Of a DNA stretch of 64,000 nt, positions 9,651-19,307 are shown piece after piece. Made by a program: the position numbers and the translations under genes. The notes below the pieces were generated by a model. The model was given only the letters and a program-made list of their open reading frames with translations. It ran no database searches and was not told the DNA's origin. Origin of the DNA: Bacillota bacterium (lineage in GTDB: Bacteria > Bacillota > Clostridia > Lachnospirales > Lachnospiraceae); NCBI GenBank assembly GCA_023395555.1, contig JAEWYQ010000084.1, forward strand, positions 1 through 64,000, in the 5' to 3' direction. Position 1 is the stretch's first letter. Each line of letters opens with the position of its first letter.

Positions 9651-9688
9651 AGAAGTTCTTTGCCTGTGTATTTGGCAGACTAACTTCT
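9651..9688. other. Hairpin between the GntR gene and mcsA
   Basis: AGAAGTT and AACTTCT form an outer stem and TGCC/GGCA an inner one. The hairpin begins at the last codons of the regulator gene. There is no U-run, so a terminator is unlikely. It may moderate transcription or stabilise the downstream mRNA. Confidence 0.4.
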
Positions 9689-10072
9689 TTCAAATTCGTT
9701 GAAAATATCGTTCACAATTTCATGCGCTTCCTCACAGCTGATATTCCTGCAGAAGGCCTTCGCCAGAATTACCCGCAGTTCCTCACGCATCTCTGCCATC
9801 GCTTTCAGTTTGTTGCAGTCAATTGCAATCACGGCGCCTCTTCTGCGGTCCAGCTTCAGATACCCTTCCTGTTTTAACATAGTATATGCTTTATTAACGG
9901 TATGCATATTGATTCCGATATGTTCCGCCAATTCTCTTACGGAGGGAAGATTCTCGCCTTCCTGCAGCTGCGAGGTCGCTATGCCGTATATAATCTGGTT
10001 TCTCAATTGGATATAAAATGCTTCTTCACTGTTAAAATCAATTTCCACATACATTCGGATACACCTCGCCAT
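9680..10072 (-). CDS. GntR-family regulator, YtrA type
   Basis: A short (130-residue) GntR regulator. It has an N-terminal winged helix (SVRELAEHIGINMHTVNKAYTMLKQEGYL) followed by only about 50 helical residues. The short effector or dimerisation tail is typical of the YtrA subfamily, in contrast to the long FadR or HutC types. It lies 81 bases upstream of mcsA on the same strand. That position is normally taken by ctsR, the repressor of the clpC operon, which is absent from the window. Its own promoter carries a perfect palindrome (10100-10124), so autorepression is likely. Control of mcsA-mcsB-clpC is an inference from position. Confidence 0.88.
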   Translation of the reverse strand: MARCIRMYVEIDFNSEEAFYIQLRNQIIYGIATSQLQEGENLPSVRELAEHIGINMHTVNKAYTMLKQEGYLKLDRRRGAVIAIDCNKLKAMAEMREELRVILAKAFCRNISCEEAHEIVNDIFNEFERS

Positions 10073-10099
10073 GTCACCTGTATTTTACAAGATATTGCA

Positions 10100-10124
10100 C
10101 TTGTTATATATATAGTATAACAAG
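10100..10124. promoter_or_regulatory. Perfect palindromic operator over the GntR gene promoter
   Basis: CTTGTTATA and TATAACAAG are exact complements, 7 bases apart. The palindrome covers the -10 box and start region of the minus-strand promoter. YtrA-type repressors bind long palindromes of this kind, so autorepression is the simplest reading. Confidence 0.7.
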
Positions 10125-10141
10125 CGTATCGATTTTGTCAA
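10114..10141 (-). promoter_or_regulatory. SigA-type promoter of the gntR-mcsA-mcsB-clpC run
   Basis: On the minus strand, TTGACA (10136-10141) is separated by 16 bases from TATACT (10114-10119). The -35 box is a perfect match to the housekeeping consensus. Confidence 0.75.
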
Positions 10142-10186
10142 GGGCTATTATAATCCCCCTCCATCACAGCTCGTAACTGTTCCACT

Positions 10187-11416
10187 TTATTTCTTTCGGG
10201 ATTTCAGAAAGAGCCGGATACATACCGCCAGAAGAAATGCACAGAGCGCGCCCAGTAATCCGACAACAATCGCTGCCTGTGTCAGATTTGTCCGGTATTT
10301 CTCATAAGCGGCCCGATCCTCGTTCCCGGTCTGAGTATTTTCCCCAATCGCTACTGTTTTTTCACCGGAAAATCTCTGCATGGTACGTTCCATCCGGTCA
10401 TAACGGTAAAAGCCAGCCTCTCCCATATTGTTTTCCGCATAAATCAGAAGAAATTCACTCTCCATGTCACCCTGGGGATAAAAGGCAGTCACCGATACAT
10501 CCGAAATAATCATCTTTGTCTTAACGTATCCTTGAGGTATCACCGTTCCTGCGTCCGGCTCCAATAATTTATATTGTCCGCTGTAAACAGCATATTTATC
10601 ACCATTTAATCTCACAATTTCAAATTTTGCCGTATCTGCCTCCGGCACCGGCGTAATTTCCTCTTCCGGTATCCCTGTTATATCAGAAACAGGAGCTTTC
10701 ATTGCCTTGATAGTATATTCTATGATATTTCCCGATTCCGCAAGCACAGATATCGTAATATTATTTTCACCTTCCGCCAGTGACTCATTTCCGGTTACGG
10801 TCATAGTGGCCTTATTATCCTCCGGTAAAGCCGCAATAACCAGCTGCTCTGTGGAGGCACTCACTTCCATGGTGTAATCATAAATTTCCGGATCGAATTC
10901 CGGCTCTAATCCGGCAGGGCTGACCTTCAGAGACTTTAAACGTGCATTGTCGGAGGCGGTCTCCGGTGCCGTCACATTAATTGTCAGTATATTGTTGGAT
11001 ACGGACATCTCTCCTCCCTCAAGCTCATAGACGACGGCCCTGTCATGCAGCTCGATCCTGCAGATTCCCACCTTAACGGCTTCAAACTTCATCGTATACT
11101 TTCTGTTGGTGTCTCCCCTGACATTATCCAGGTCAGATATGCTCAGGTACCCGCTGCTGCCTTTCACCTGGGAGGAGCCTCCCTCATATTCCAGAATGTC
11201 GTCATCATAGGTGAGACTGCCCTCAAAATCCCCAAACTCCTCCTGGGAGGAGATATTGAGATATACAAAAAACTCCTCTCCCACCATTACCTGCTCCGAG
11301 TCCGCCGACAGCTCCACCTGTGCACTGGCTGCCAGTGCAGTCCTTGAAGTCATTGTAATTCCTAATAAAAGTGCCAGGAATAATATCCCGGTATAACCTT
11401 TCTTTCTGCTATTCAT
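10187..11416 (-). CDS. Secreted membrane-anchored protein with cohesin-like and cadherin-like domains
   Basis: About 409 residues from ATG 11416, which has GGAGG 5 bases upstream; the frame runs on to 11464 without a better site. A signal peptide (SRKKGYTGILFLALLLGI...) is followed by a cohesin-like beta domain (VELSADSEQVMVGEEFFVYL, about 35-150). A cadherin-like beta-sandwich repeat follows (LKSLKVSPAGLEPEFDPEIY, about 165-250), then an unassigned region and a C-terminal membrane helix with a positive tail (GLLGALCAFLLAVCIRLFLKSRKK). It is therefore fixed in the membrane and faces outward. A partner-binding role is suggested by the cohesin-like fold but no dockerin is seen here. The neighbouring glucosaminidase carries the same cadherin-like repeat at its C terminus. 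Confidence 0.7.
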   Translation of the reverse strand: MNSRKKGYTGILFLALLLGITMTSRTALAASAQVELSADSEQVMVGEEFFVYLNISSQEEFGDFEGSLTYDDDILEYEGGSSQVKGSSGYLSISDLDNVRGDTNRKYTMKFEAVKVGICRIELHDRAVVYELEGGEMSVSNNILTINVTAPETASDNARLKSLKVSPAGLEPEFDPEIYDYTMEVSASTEQLVIAALPEDNKATMTVTGNESLAEGENNITISVLAESGNIIEYTIKAMKAPVSDITGIPEEEITPVPEADTAKFEIVRLNGDKYAVYSGQYKLLEPDAGTVIPQGYVKTKMIISDVSVTAFYPQGDMESEFLLIYAENNMGEAGFYRYDRMERTMQRFSGEKTVAIGENTQTGNEDRAAYEKYRTNLTQAAIVVGLLGALCAFLLAVCIRLFLKSRKK

Positions 11417-11465
11417 AATAACCTCCATTCTGCCGTCAGGCCGCCCAAAACAGGGTAGAAACACA

Positions 11466-11497
11466 TCCGGCCGCCAGGTTCTTCACCTGCGGCCGGA
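11466..11497 (-). terminator. GC-rich hairpin after the glucosaminidase gene
   Basis: TCCGGCCGC and its complement, with an AGGT/ACCT inner stem and one bulge, form a strong hairpin between the glucosaminidase stop and the next gene on the minus strand. The U-run after it is poor, so it may only partly stop transcription and set the ratio of the two surface proteins. Confidence 0.45.
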
Positions 11498-11549
11498 CGG
11501 ATACTTCATGTCAGATACCAGCCCTGCTGCTTTTATCTCTTTGCAAAGC

Positions 11550-14267
11550 TTACTCTTCTCTTACAATATTAACTGTATAGGTGGCAATATTGCCATCCTC
11601 TGCTTTCACCGCTATCACAACGGTGTTGACACCAACGTTCAGGGCAATGGTTCCGCCTCCGCTGATAACCGCCTTTTTGCTTACGGCCGTTGTCTTGATC
11701 TGCACCGTATCCACCTCGTTTCCAACAATCAGAGAGTAATTGTATACTGTCTGGTTAAAGGTCGGCGTAATGGCAAGCTCCTCACCGTTGGCATCCAGGA
11801 TCTTCAAGCTCTTCATCCGATTGTTCGGGTTGAACATGGTCATCGGCACCGGGCAGACCTCCTCCGGCATATTCAGATACACCGGAATGGAGAATACGAT
11901 GGAACTATCCAGCATTCCGTTATACGCGGCCAGAATCTTCTTTGCCTCCGCGTAAGGGGCCTCAATATTGGTCATATACTGGTGAAAATAAGTTGAGGTC
12001 GGAGTAACATTGAATTTCTGCAGGTATATGGTATCCTGCCCCCTGTTGATATAGCTTCCCCCGATAAAATAGGAACCTCCTACAATGGAACGGAAGGGAC
12101 TTGTCCAGGGAATCATGTAAAGGGCATTGGTGGTCGGATTGCTGCTGCCATTCTTGGCATACCTCAGTCCGTTGGCAATGGCACCGCCTCCCGGGCTGTC
12201 ATTGGCACCAATATTATAAAAGTTATACAGTCCCTCATATCCGCCGTAGTTACCGGATACGCTGTTGCTTAAGGTCGTTGGCCCGGTTACCACCTCCTGC
12301 TTCACGCGGGAGGCCAGATGATAGGGGCTGACTCCCGAATACTCCGCCGCTTTGATAAAGGTCTCCGCATAAGAGATACTTTGAGTCATGCCGTTTTCGT
12401 CCGTATAACTGTATTGGGTATTATACATTGCCGTTCCCTTGAGAACATTCTCCACCCCCTCCAGATTCTGGTACTCCGCCTGATATTTCAGCAGCTCGAA
12501 CTGGAAGATACCGCTGGTCGTCAGAAAGTTCCGGGGATCCATATAATATTCAATGGCCGCTCTGGAGGCGTTGACCCAGGTGGTGCCGTCAAAGGGAATA
12601 AAGGTATCCGTCTCCCATTTATAGGCTCCCTTTTCAAGGGACTTCCATTCCACACTTTTGGTATTGGTGATCAGGCTCTTGGCAAGGGTACTCTCCTCCG
12701 CGATGACGGTATTCCAGTCCAGTCCGGTATGATAAGCCCGGAACTCCCAATTGGGGTACTGGAGATGCAGCGCCCGCAAGGCCGCTTTGTAGCTTTCCGG
12801 AAATCCCTGAAGCGCAAGCTTGGTCTCAAAGTCCATATTGTCTGTAATCACCGGCGGCGTCGGGGTAGGGCTTGGAGCCCCCTCCGTCGGAAGTATATCT
12901 GCTATGTACACATATTCTGCTTTTACATAACCATAGATACCGTTATCCATTGATACCAGGTACCAGGTATCCGCATTCAGCACCTCAACCCCGGTTACCA
13001 ATACCTGCTGGCCGTTGGACATAAACAGGATATTGCCGTATTGGTCATAATAAAATTCACCGGTTGCAATATTCTTAACCAGATAGAGGATGACAGTATT
13101 GCACACATACCCATTCACAGGCTGGCTGATCTGTGAGTATTTCGGATTATTGTCGATCTGCAGGAACTCCTGGTTTAAATCCGGTGTCGGCATCGGAGTT
13201 GCCGTGGGAGTCGGAGTCGCCGTAGGTGTGGGTGTTGCCTCCGGAGTGGCTGTCGGAACAGGATCCGGGGTCGCCGCAGGCTCCGGAGTGGGAGTCACAG
13301 ACGGCGTCGGAACAGGCTTCTCTGTAGGCTTGGGAGTCGCTGTAGGTGTAGGCTTGGCCTCAGTCACCTTAAAGCTGATCTGGGAAGCCTCGGCATAGCC
13401 GGTATACTTCTTCCCGCTGACCGTAACGGACAGCTTAAGCCACTTTACTCCCGACAGAGTTGACTCTCCCTGTACGGTAACTGCTTTATCTTTCTTCAAA
13501 GAAAGAATATTGCCGCTGCTATTTTTTAGATAGGCCGCCTTGCTGCCGGTTGCGGAACGGAGCTTCAGCGTCTTTGCAGCCACGGTTCCCTTAATCGTAC
13601 TGCTATAAGAGAGCTGGATATAAGAGCTGAGTACATAACCCGTCTTGGTTCCTCCGTCCGATTGAAAGGAAATTCCATACCATTCCGCGCCGTCAATCAC
13701 ATCCTCGCAGACCACGGTCACGGAGTTCCCCTTTGCCAGCCCTCCTACCTTGTAGTAGCCCGTCCCCGGCCCGCTTCTCACATTTAATGTGGAGGCGGTC
13801 ACCGAGCCTTTCAGCTTAAGCTCCTTCCTTACCGGAACCGAATCCTTGGGCCCCGGCTTGGGCGTAGGAGTTGCAGTAGGCTTCGGAGTCGCCGTCGCCT
13901 TGGGTTTTGGTGTGGCTGTCACCTTTGGCGTCGGAGTCGGGTCCGCCTTACCGGTAACGCTGACATAATCCTTATGGATGTAGCCCTTCTCCGTTTTTCC
14001 GTTGAATTTGAGGGATACATAATAAAAATCCCCCTTCGTGCTTATAATATCAACCTTCTCGCCCTTCACCAGATATACATCTGTAACACCCGATTTCAAC
14101 TTAGGTGCCGTAGTCGAGGGCTCTGTTCTTACATTCAGTGAATTCGCAGTCACGGTTCCCTTCTGCGCTGCCATGACCCCGCGCGGGCTGCCGGCGAACC
14201 CATGCGGGATGGTAAGAGCAAGAATCAGAAGAATAACCAGCCATTTGTTATAATACCGTCTTTTCAT
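11550..14267 (-). CDS. Secreted SH3-domain N-acetylglucosaminidase (autolysin-like)
   Basis: About 905 residues from ATG 14267 (AAAGGGG 6 bases upstream); an in-frame ATG at 14285 is less likely. A signal peptide is followed by bacterial SH3 domains (about 35-105 and 150-225, with two more degenerate ones later) joined by Pro/Thr-rich linkers. A glucosaminidase domain comes at about 480-780 ([15 protein letters not shown], then [13 protein letters not shown] with the likely catalytic Glu). A cadherin-like beta-sandwich repeat ends the protein ([20 protein letters not shown]). Such enzymes cut peptidoglycan glycan strands during growth or separation, with SH3 domains binding the wall. It is the first gene of a probable two-gene surface unit. 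Confidence 0.88.
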   Translation of the reverse strand: MKRRYYNKWLVILLILALTIPHGFAGSPRGVMAAQKGTVTANSLNVRTEPSTTAPKLKSGVTDVYLVKGEKVDIISTKGDFYYVSLKFNGKTEKGYIHKDYVSVTGKADPTPTPKVTATPKPKATATPKPTATPTPKPGPKDSVPVRKELKLKGSVTASTLNVRSGPGTGYYKVGGLAKGNSVTVVCEDVIDGAEWYGISFQSDGGTKTGYVLSSYIQLSYSSTIKGTVAAKTLKLRSATGSKAAYLKNSSGNILSLKKDKAVTVQGESTLSGVKWLKLSVTVSGKKYTGYAEASQISFKVTEAKPTPTATPKPTEKPVPTPSVTPTPEPAATPDPVPTATPEATPTPTATPTPTATPMPTPDLNQEFLQIDNNPKYSQISQPVNGYVCNTVILYLVKNIATGEFYYDQYGNILFMSNGQQVLVTGVEVLNADTWYLVSMDNGIYGYVKAEYVYIADILPTEGAPSPTPTPPVITDNMDFETKLALQGFPESYKAALRALHLQYPNWEFRAYHTGLDWNTVIAEESTLAKSLITNTKSVEWKSLEKGAYKWETDTFIPFDGTTWVNASRAAIEYYMDPRNFLTTSGIFQFELLKYQAEYQNLEGVENVLKGTAMYNTQYSYTDENGMTQSISYAETFIKAAEYSGVSPYHLASRVKQEVVTGPTTLSNSVSGNYGGYEGLYNFYNIGANDSPGGGAIANGLRYAKNGSSNPTTNALYMIPWTSPFRSIVGGSYFIGGSYINRGQDTIYLQKFNVTPTSTYFHQYMTNIEAPYAEAKKILAAYNGMLDSSIVFSIPVYLNMPEEVCPVPMTMFNPNNRMKSLKILDANGEELAITPTFNQTVYNYSLIVGNEVDTVQIKTTAVSKKAVISGGGTIALNVGVNTVVIAVKAEDGNIATYTVNIVREE
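13195..13365. repeat. Low-complexity repeat coding a Thr-Pro linker
   Basis: Repeated GTCGGAGT/GCCGTAGG-type 6-12-base units code for [12 protein letters not shown] linkers in the glucosaminidase. A shorter copy lies at 13855-13945. The units are prone to copy-number change, which would alter linker length. Confidence 0.8.
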
Positions 14268-14450
14268 TTGATACCCCTTTCGCAAATAACGACTTCGAGT
14301 CCGTTTGAGAAGTCATCCGGCGGCTTCCGATTTATTGCTTTATTCTACAGGTGAAGTATGGCACTTCTGTGGCATTTTATGTATTTTATACCAGGATATT
14401 GTCTGATAGACGGAAGGGTTCCGTCACCCTCTGAGCTGTAACTCTGCCGG

Positions 14451-15740
14451 TCATACAGACGGCGATTTAGAGGCTTCGTCAATTGCTTTCCCAATGTCAT
14501 TTCTCATATACTTATTATCAAACCGAACCCAGCCGGCGGCCTCATACGCCCTCCTTCTGGCCTCCTTCAGATCGCTTCCGACAGCGGTTACTCCCAGAAC
14601 CCTTCCTCCGTTGGTTACAACAGCCCCATCCCTGACAGCCGTTCCCGCATGAAATACATGGTAGCCCTCCTTACCCTCAAAGCTTTCCAGTCCGCGGATC
14701 AGGCGGCCCTTCTCATAGTGTTCCGGATAGCCCTGGGAAGCCAGTATCACGCATACCGCCGCGTTGTCCTCAAATTCCAGCCGTATCTCATCCAACCTGC
14801 CGTCAATACAGGCCTCCATCACTTCAAGGAGATCATTCTTCATTCTGGGCAGCACCACCTGAGCCTCCGGATCACCAAAGCGTGCATTGTATTCCAATAC
14901 CTTGGGTCCCTCCTTTGTCAGCATTAACCCGACAAAAAGAATACCGGTAAACGCCCTTCCCTCCGCCTTCATGGCATCCATGGTGGGCTGGTAGATATAT
15001 TTTCTGCAATAATCATCCACTTCCTGCGTATAGAAGGGACTGGGGGAGAATGTTCCCATTCCTCCGGTATTCAGCCCCTGATCCCCATCCTTGGCCCGCT
15101 TATGATCCTGGGCGCTGGTCATGGGCAGAATATGGGTACCATCACAAAAAGCCAGGACAGATACCTCCCTGCCTGTCATAAACTCCTCTACCACCAGTTT
15201 ATTTCCGGCATCGCCGAACTGCCGGTCCTCCATAATCTGCTTTACTCCCTGCAGGGCCTCCTCATAGCTGGTGCAGATCAGGACTCCCTTCCCCAGGGCC
15301 AGACCATCCGCCTTCAATACCAGAGGATAGCTCCTATCCTTCAGATATTCTGCCGCATCGCCGGGCCGGTCAAACACCTCATAGGCGGCGGAAGGAATCC
15401 GGTATTTCTTCATCAGATCCTTGGAAAAGGCCTTGGAGCCTTCAATAATCGCCGCATTCTTCACGGGCCCGAAGACACGGAGCCCCCTGGCCTCAAAGAC
15501 ATCTACAATACCGCCCACCAGCGGATCATCAGGGCCTACCACCGTCAGGTCAATTCCCTCCCCCAAGGCAAAATCAGCCAATCTCTCAAAATCACTGCCG
15601 CTGATATCAACACACTCCGCCAACCGGCCAATCCCCGCATTGCCGGGCGCACAGTACAGCTTTGTTATCCTCCGGCTCTGTGCCAGCTTCCAGATAATCA
15701 CATGCTCTCTTCCGCCGCTTCCAATCACTAAAACCTTCAT
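14451..15740 (-). CDS. purD: Phosphoribosylamine-glycine ligase PurD
   Basis: Full-length (429 residues) GARS, an ATP-grasp enzyme joining glycine to phosphoribosylamine in purine synthesis. Visible are the N-terminal VLVIGSGGREHVI, the ATP-grasp segment YPLVLKADGLALGKGV, the NTGGMGTFSPSPF loop and the metal-binding EYNARFGDPEAQVVLPR. It is the third gene of purM-purN-purD, 72 bases after purN. GGAGG lies upstream of the ATG. Confidence 0.97.
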   Translation of the reverse strand: MKVLVIGSGGREHVIIWKLAQSRRITKLYCAPGNAGIGRLAECVDISGSDFERLADFALGEGIDLTVVGPDDPLVGGIVDVFEARGLRVFGPVKNAAIIEGSKAFSKDLMKKYRIPSAAYEVFDRPGDAAEYLKDRSYPLVLKADGLALGKGVLICTSYEEALQGVKQIMEDRQFGDAGNKLVVEEFMTGREVSVLAFCDGTHILPMTSAQDHKRAKDGDQGLNTGGMGTFSPSPFYTQEVDDYCRKYIYQPTMDAMKAEGRAFTGILFVGLMLTKEGPKVLEYNARFGDPEAQVVLPRMKNDLLEVMEACIDGRLDEIRLEFEDNAAVCVILASQGYPEHYEKGRLIRGLESFEGKEGYHVFHAGTAVRDGAVVTNGGRVLGVTAVGSDLKEARRRAYEAAGWVRFDNKYMRNDIGKAIDEASKSPSV

Positions 15741-15812
15741 CCTTAACCTCCATCTGTCCCTTATTTAACAGAAAGCAGGGTTAGTCATCCTAACACTGCC
15801 ATCTGCTTTTTC

Positions 15813-16442
15813 TCACTGCTCTATTCTCTTCACCACATTATTCTCAATCATCAGCTTATTCTCCGCAATCAGGCGTACCGCCTCCGGAAGCAGCTCCCAC
15901 TCCGCCTCCTCCATCACTCTTCTTTGAAGGCTCTCGGGAGTATCCCCCTCTTCCACCGCTACGGCCTTCTGCAGAATAATCGGTCCGGTATCCGTGCCCT
16001 CATCCACAAAATGAACGGTAGCTCCGGTCACCTTCACCCCTCGGGCCAGCACCGCTTCATGCACCCTCAGACCATAATATCCATCCCCGCAGAAGGAGGG
16101 AATCAGGGCCGGATGTATATTGATAATCCGATTCTGATAGCTCCTTACCACGTTCTCCGGCAGAATCAGAAGACAGCCTGCCAATACCACCAGATCTGTC
16201 TGGTACCGGTTCAGCAGCTCCAGCAGAGCCTCGTTGAATCTGTCCTTTTCCGCGAAATCCTTCCTCACCAGAGCCTCTGCGGCGATCCCATGCTTTCTGG
16301 CCCTTTCCAGGGCATAGGCCTCCCGCTTGTTGCTGATCACAACCTCGATCCGCACCCCGGGCAGCTTGCCCTCCTCAATCCGGTCAATCAGCGCCTGAAG
16401 ATTGGTCCCTCCGCCGGACACCAGAACAGCCAGCTTTAGCAT
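15813..16442 (-). CDS. purN: Phosphoribosylglycinamide formyltransferase PurN
   Basis: A 209-residue folate-dependent GAR transformylase. It has the N-terminal [17 protein letters not shown], the catalytic-site [11 protein letters not shown] with Asn and His, the [19 protein letters not shown] loop containing the conserved Asp, and the usual length. It uses 10-formyl-THF for the third step of purine synthesis. The ATG overlaps the purM stop by 7 bases, so the two are translationally coupled. Confidence 0.96.
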   Translation of the reverse strand: MLKLAVLVSGGGTNLQALIDRIEEGKLPGVRIEVVISNKREAYALERARKHGIAAEALVRKDFAEKDRFNEALLELLNRYQTDLVVLAGCLLILPENVVRSYQNRIINIHPALIPSFCGDGYYGLRVHEAVLARGVKVTGATVHFVDEGTDTGPIILQKAVAVEEGDTPESLQRRVMEEAEWELLPEAVRLIAENKLMIENNVVKRIEQ

Positions 16443-17461
16443 AGGGTTACTCCCTTCTCTCCATTGACGGTCTCTCCAACAATAAACGCTCTCTCACCGG
16501 CTGCTTCAAGAAGGCTGACCGCCCGGTCCGCCTGTGAGCTGTCCACTGCAATCAACATACCGATGCCCATATTATAGGTGTTATACATCATTTTCTCTTC
16601 AATATCCCCATCCTTGGACAGCATTCCAAAGATCGGCGGAATATCATAGCTGTTCTTCCTTATCATAACATGAATCCCCTGGGGAAGCATTCTGGGAATA
16701 TTCTCATAGAAGCCCCCTCCGGTAATATGGCTGCAGGCCTTCACCGTAACTCCGCCCCGCTTCAGGCCCTGCAATGCCTTCACATATATCCTGGTAGGCG
16801 TAAGCAGTGTCTCTCCAAGGGTCTCTCCCAGCGCCTCATAATAGATGTCCAGGGTCTCCCTCTGCATACGGAATACTTTACGGACCAGGGAATATCCATT
16901 GCTGTGGATACCCGAGGATGCGATTCCCACCAGAGCATCTCCCGGCTTCAAATCAGCCCCGGTAATCAGCTGCTTCTGGTCTACAATCCCCACCGCAAAG
17001 CCCGCCAGATCATATTCATCCACCGGATAGAAGCCCGGCATCTCCGCCGTCTCGCCGCCAATCAGGGCAGCGCCCGCCTGTTTGCATCCCTCGGACACAC
17101 CCTTTACGATCTCTGCGATCTTCTCCGGCTCATTCCTGCCGCAGGCAATATAATCTAGAAAGAACAGCGGCTCCGCACCGGCACAGGCAATATCATTGAC
17201 GCACATGGCAACGCAGTCAATTCCGATGGTATCATGCTTGTCCAGCAGAAAAGCCAGCTTAAGCTTCGTACCGACGCCATCGGTGCCTGACACCAGGGTG
17301 GGCTGCTCCATGTTCTTAAAGCCTTCCAGGGAAAATGCGCCTGAGAAGCCGCCGATATTAGACAGAACCTCCTTGCGCATCGTACCCTGAATATGCTCCT
17401 TCATCAGGTCTACCGCCTTATATCCGGCCTCAATATCCACTCCCGCCTTCTTATAATCCAT
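16436..17461 (-). CDS. purM: Phosphoribosylformylglycinamidine cyclo-ligase PurM
   Basis: A 341-residue AIR synthetase. It begins with [13 protein letters not shown] and shows the [13 protein letters not shown] substrate loop, [23 protein letters not shown] and the C-terminal [15 protein letters not shown]. It closes the imidazole ring in an ATP-dependent step. It is the first gene of a short pur operon. purF, purL, purE and purH are not in the window, so the pathway genes are split. GAGGAGG lies 8 bases before the ATG. Confidence 0.97.
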   Translation of the reverse strand: MDYKKAGVDIEAGYKAVDLMKEHIQGTMRKEVLSNIGGFSGAFSLEGFKNMEQPTLVSGTDGVGTKLKLAFLLDKHDTIGIDCVAMCVNDIACAGAEPLFFLDYIACGRNEPEKIAEIVKGVSEGCKQAGAALIGGETAEMPGFYPVDEYDLAGFAVGIVDQKQLITGADLKPGDALVGIASSGIHSNGYSLVRKVFRMQRETLDIYYEALGETLGETLLTPTRIYVKALQGLKRGGVTVKACSHITGGGFYENIPRMLPQGIHVMIRKNSYDIPPIFGMLSKDGDIEEKMMYNTYNMGIGMLIAVDSSQADRAVSLLEAAGERAFIVGETVNGEKGVTLC

Positions 17462-17532
17462 TTTCTTACCTCCTCAACTGCCAAACCTGTGCCTTTTCTT
17501 CAGCTTGACTCTGTACCGTATTTTACGCTCAC

Positions 17533-17561
17533 ATTTTAGCATATTCCTGCGGATTTGTCCT
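17533..17561 (-). promoter_or_regulatory. Putative promoter of purMND
   Basis: On the minus strand AGGACA (17556-17561), a 17-base spacer and an extended -10 TGCTAAAAT (hexamer 17533-17538) precede purM by about 70 bases. No purine riboswitch fold is visible in this short leader. Confidence 0.5.
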
Positions 17562-17609
17562 TTCTTTTCGGCGGATAATTTCTTATGTCATTCATTAGCG
17601 ATTCTTATA

Positions 17610-19184
17610 TTAGAGCAGGGAAACAAATCTCTTCTTCCCATAGCTCATTAAAATCCAATACAAAACCCCGCATCCCGTCAGCAGAAGCAGAATACAGGTC
17701 AGATATGCCGCAACCGAATTCCCGATCAGAAGGAAAACGGCGGAAAGGACACAGGTGATCCCCATTCCCCCAAATACCACAATCAACGACGGAGCACTCT
17801 GCTTTACCACAACCGTTTCTATGCTCCACTGAAAATTCGGCAGCAGCAGATTTACCAGCAGGCCAAACACGGCCACAAACAAGCCGCATGCCACACCAAA
17901 CACCATCAGACAGACCGTGGCGGCAGCATCCAGCCCAAGGCCAATTCCCAGCAGCAGCGCATCCACCGGCACCGGTGCCAGTATGGTGAGATTCACCAGA
18001 AGCTTTGAATCATAGATCGTCTTTGGTTCCACAGGAAGGGACTTCAGAATCCATAAATTCTTTCCCTCCAGGGAGATGGACGCCATGGTGGTGCTGCTGA
18101 GCATAATGCAGAAGGACATCAGCATCGGAGCGATGATCCCCATGAAGCTCTCGGGAATTTCATTTCCAAAGATCGTCTCCCGATCCAGAAAAAGCAGGGC
18201 TACGGAGGCTGCGGTGAGCATCACTACTCCTATTCCGCTGTTTAACACATAGGGCACGGAAGAAAAGTACCGCTTTAATTCCTTACGGTACAGGGCCTTC
18301 AACGGCGAAGCCGTCTTAAGGGCTCCCAGCTTGAATTTGGCACCGCCCCTTCCCGTCATGAACACTGTGTTCAGGCCTTTAAATATCCGCTGCACCACCC
18401 AGACATAGAGAAAAAAGGCCAGGGCAGAGATACCGGCAAAGAGGAGAAAATCCAGCGCCCCCTGCTCCACCAGTGCTCCCGTGTACAGCTTTGCCAGGGG
18501 ATAGAGTGAATAAACCTGCTTCGTCAGATCCACGCCGATATTCAGCATCTCTTCCCCGTTCTCTCCCAAAGAAAAGGAGGATGCCAGGATAAAGAGCACC
18601 AATCCCATAGAGAAAATAATATTCATCAGATTACGATGCCGGAATTTCGACGCCATATAAGCAATCAGGGTTCCCAGGAAGGAGGCAATCACAATGGGTA
18701 CCAGGGGCACAAACATCATGGAAACCAGGCCCGTGAGATAGAAAAGCAGGGATTGCCCTGTCAAAATGCCATATGCCGCTATCATGGGAAGGATGATAAT
18801 TGCCACAAAAAACAAATTAATAATATACAGAATGATCAGCCGGCTGGCTACAACCCCTCCGGTGCTGACAGGCAGGGACATCACCAGATCATAATCCCGG
18901 AAGCCGAATATCGTCCCTCTCACCTTCCATACCGTGGTTATTACCAGGATGATACAGGTAAGGGCCATCATCAATGGCGGCAGCAGATCAATTCTCTGAA
19001 CAGACATCAGAGCAAATCCCAATATAAAATTATAAAAAGCAGACAGGAGTCCCATCCCCCCTGCAAATAACCCCAGCCCCAGATAAATCATCCGGGGCTT
19101 TTTCGTCTTATGCTGCCCCATGGACAGCGTATCGGCAAGAACCGCCCAGAGCTGTACCCTGATCAGGCGTATTATCTTCTTCAT
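17610..19184 (-). CDS. ABC exporter membrane protein
   Basis: About 524 residues from ATG 19184 (GGGGAG 6 bases upstream); the frame runs on to 19229 without a site. There are at least ten hydrophobic helices, with cytoplasmic loops such as VVQRIFKGLNTVFMTGRGG and LKTASPLKALYRKELKRYF. The arrangement is that of multi-helix ABC-2-like exporter permeases of Firmicutes. It carries no ATPase motif of its own. The ATP-binding gene lies 123 bases upstream on the same strand, so the pair forms an exporter for an unknown substrate. Confidence 0.8.
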   Translation of the reverse strand: MKKIIRLIRVQLWAVLADTLSMGQHKTKKPRMIYLGLGLFAGGMGLLSAFYNFILGFALMSVQRIDLLPPLMMALTCIILVITTVWKVRGTIFGFRDYDLVMSLPVSTGGVVASRLIILYIINLFFVAIIILPMIAAYGILTGQSLLFYLTGLVSMMFVPLVPIVIASFLGTLIAYMASKFRHRNLMNIIFSMGLVLFILASSFSLGENGEEMLNIGVDLTKQVYSLYPLAKLYTGALVEQGALDFLLFAGISALAFFLYVWVVQRIFKGLNTVFMTGRGGAKFKLGALKTASPLKALYRKELKRYFSSVPYVLNSGIGVVMLTAASVALLFLDRETIFGNEIPESFMGIIAPMLMSFCIMLSSTTMASISLEGKNLWILKSLPVEPKTIYDSKLLVNLTILAPVPVDALLLGIGLGLDAAATVCLMVFGVACGLFVAVFGLLVNLLLPNFQWSIETVVVKQSAPSLIVVFGGMGITCVLSAVFLLIGNSVAAYLTCILLLLTGCGVLYWILMSYGKKRFVSLL

Positions 19185-19241
19185 TCTGATCTCCCCTTTC
19201 CGGTCCCGCAGGCCGGCCAATCTCTGCATTAATCCGTTTCA

Positions 19242-19302
19242 CTGCAGCCATCCTGCTGAACCCATCCGCTCTGCCGCAGCCATTCATTCCGCTGCAGCCA
19301 TC
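19242..19302. repeat. Short degenerate direct repeats between the ABC genes
   Basis: CTGCAGCCATCC occurs twice, 50 bases apart, with related GCCGCAGCCATTCATT and ACCCATCCGCT copies between. This looks like slippage-derived repetition in a spacer. No function is apparent. Confidence 0.5.
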
Positions 19303-19307
19303 CGATC

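Noticed and set aside
9599..9680. CtsR box upstream of mcsA
   Set aside because: No direct repeat of the GGTCAAA type is seen there.
17462..17609. Purine riboswitch before purM
   Set aside because: The leader is too short and lacks the paired loops of the purine aptamer.
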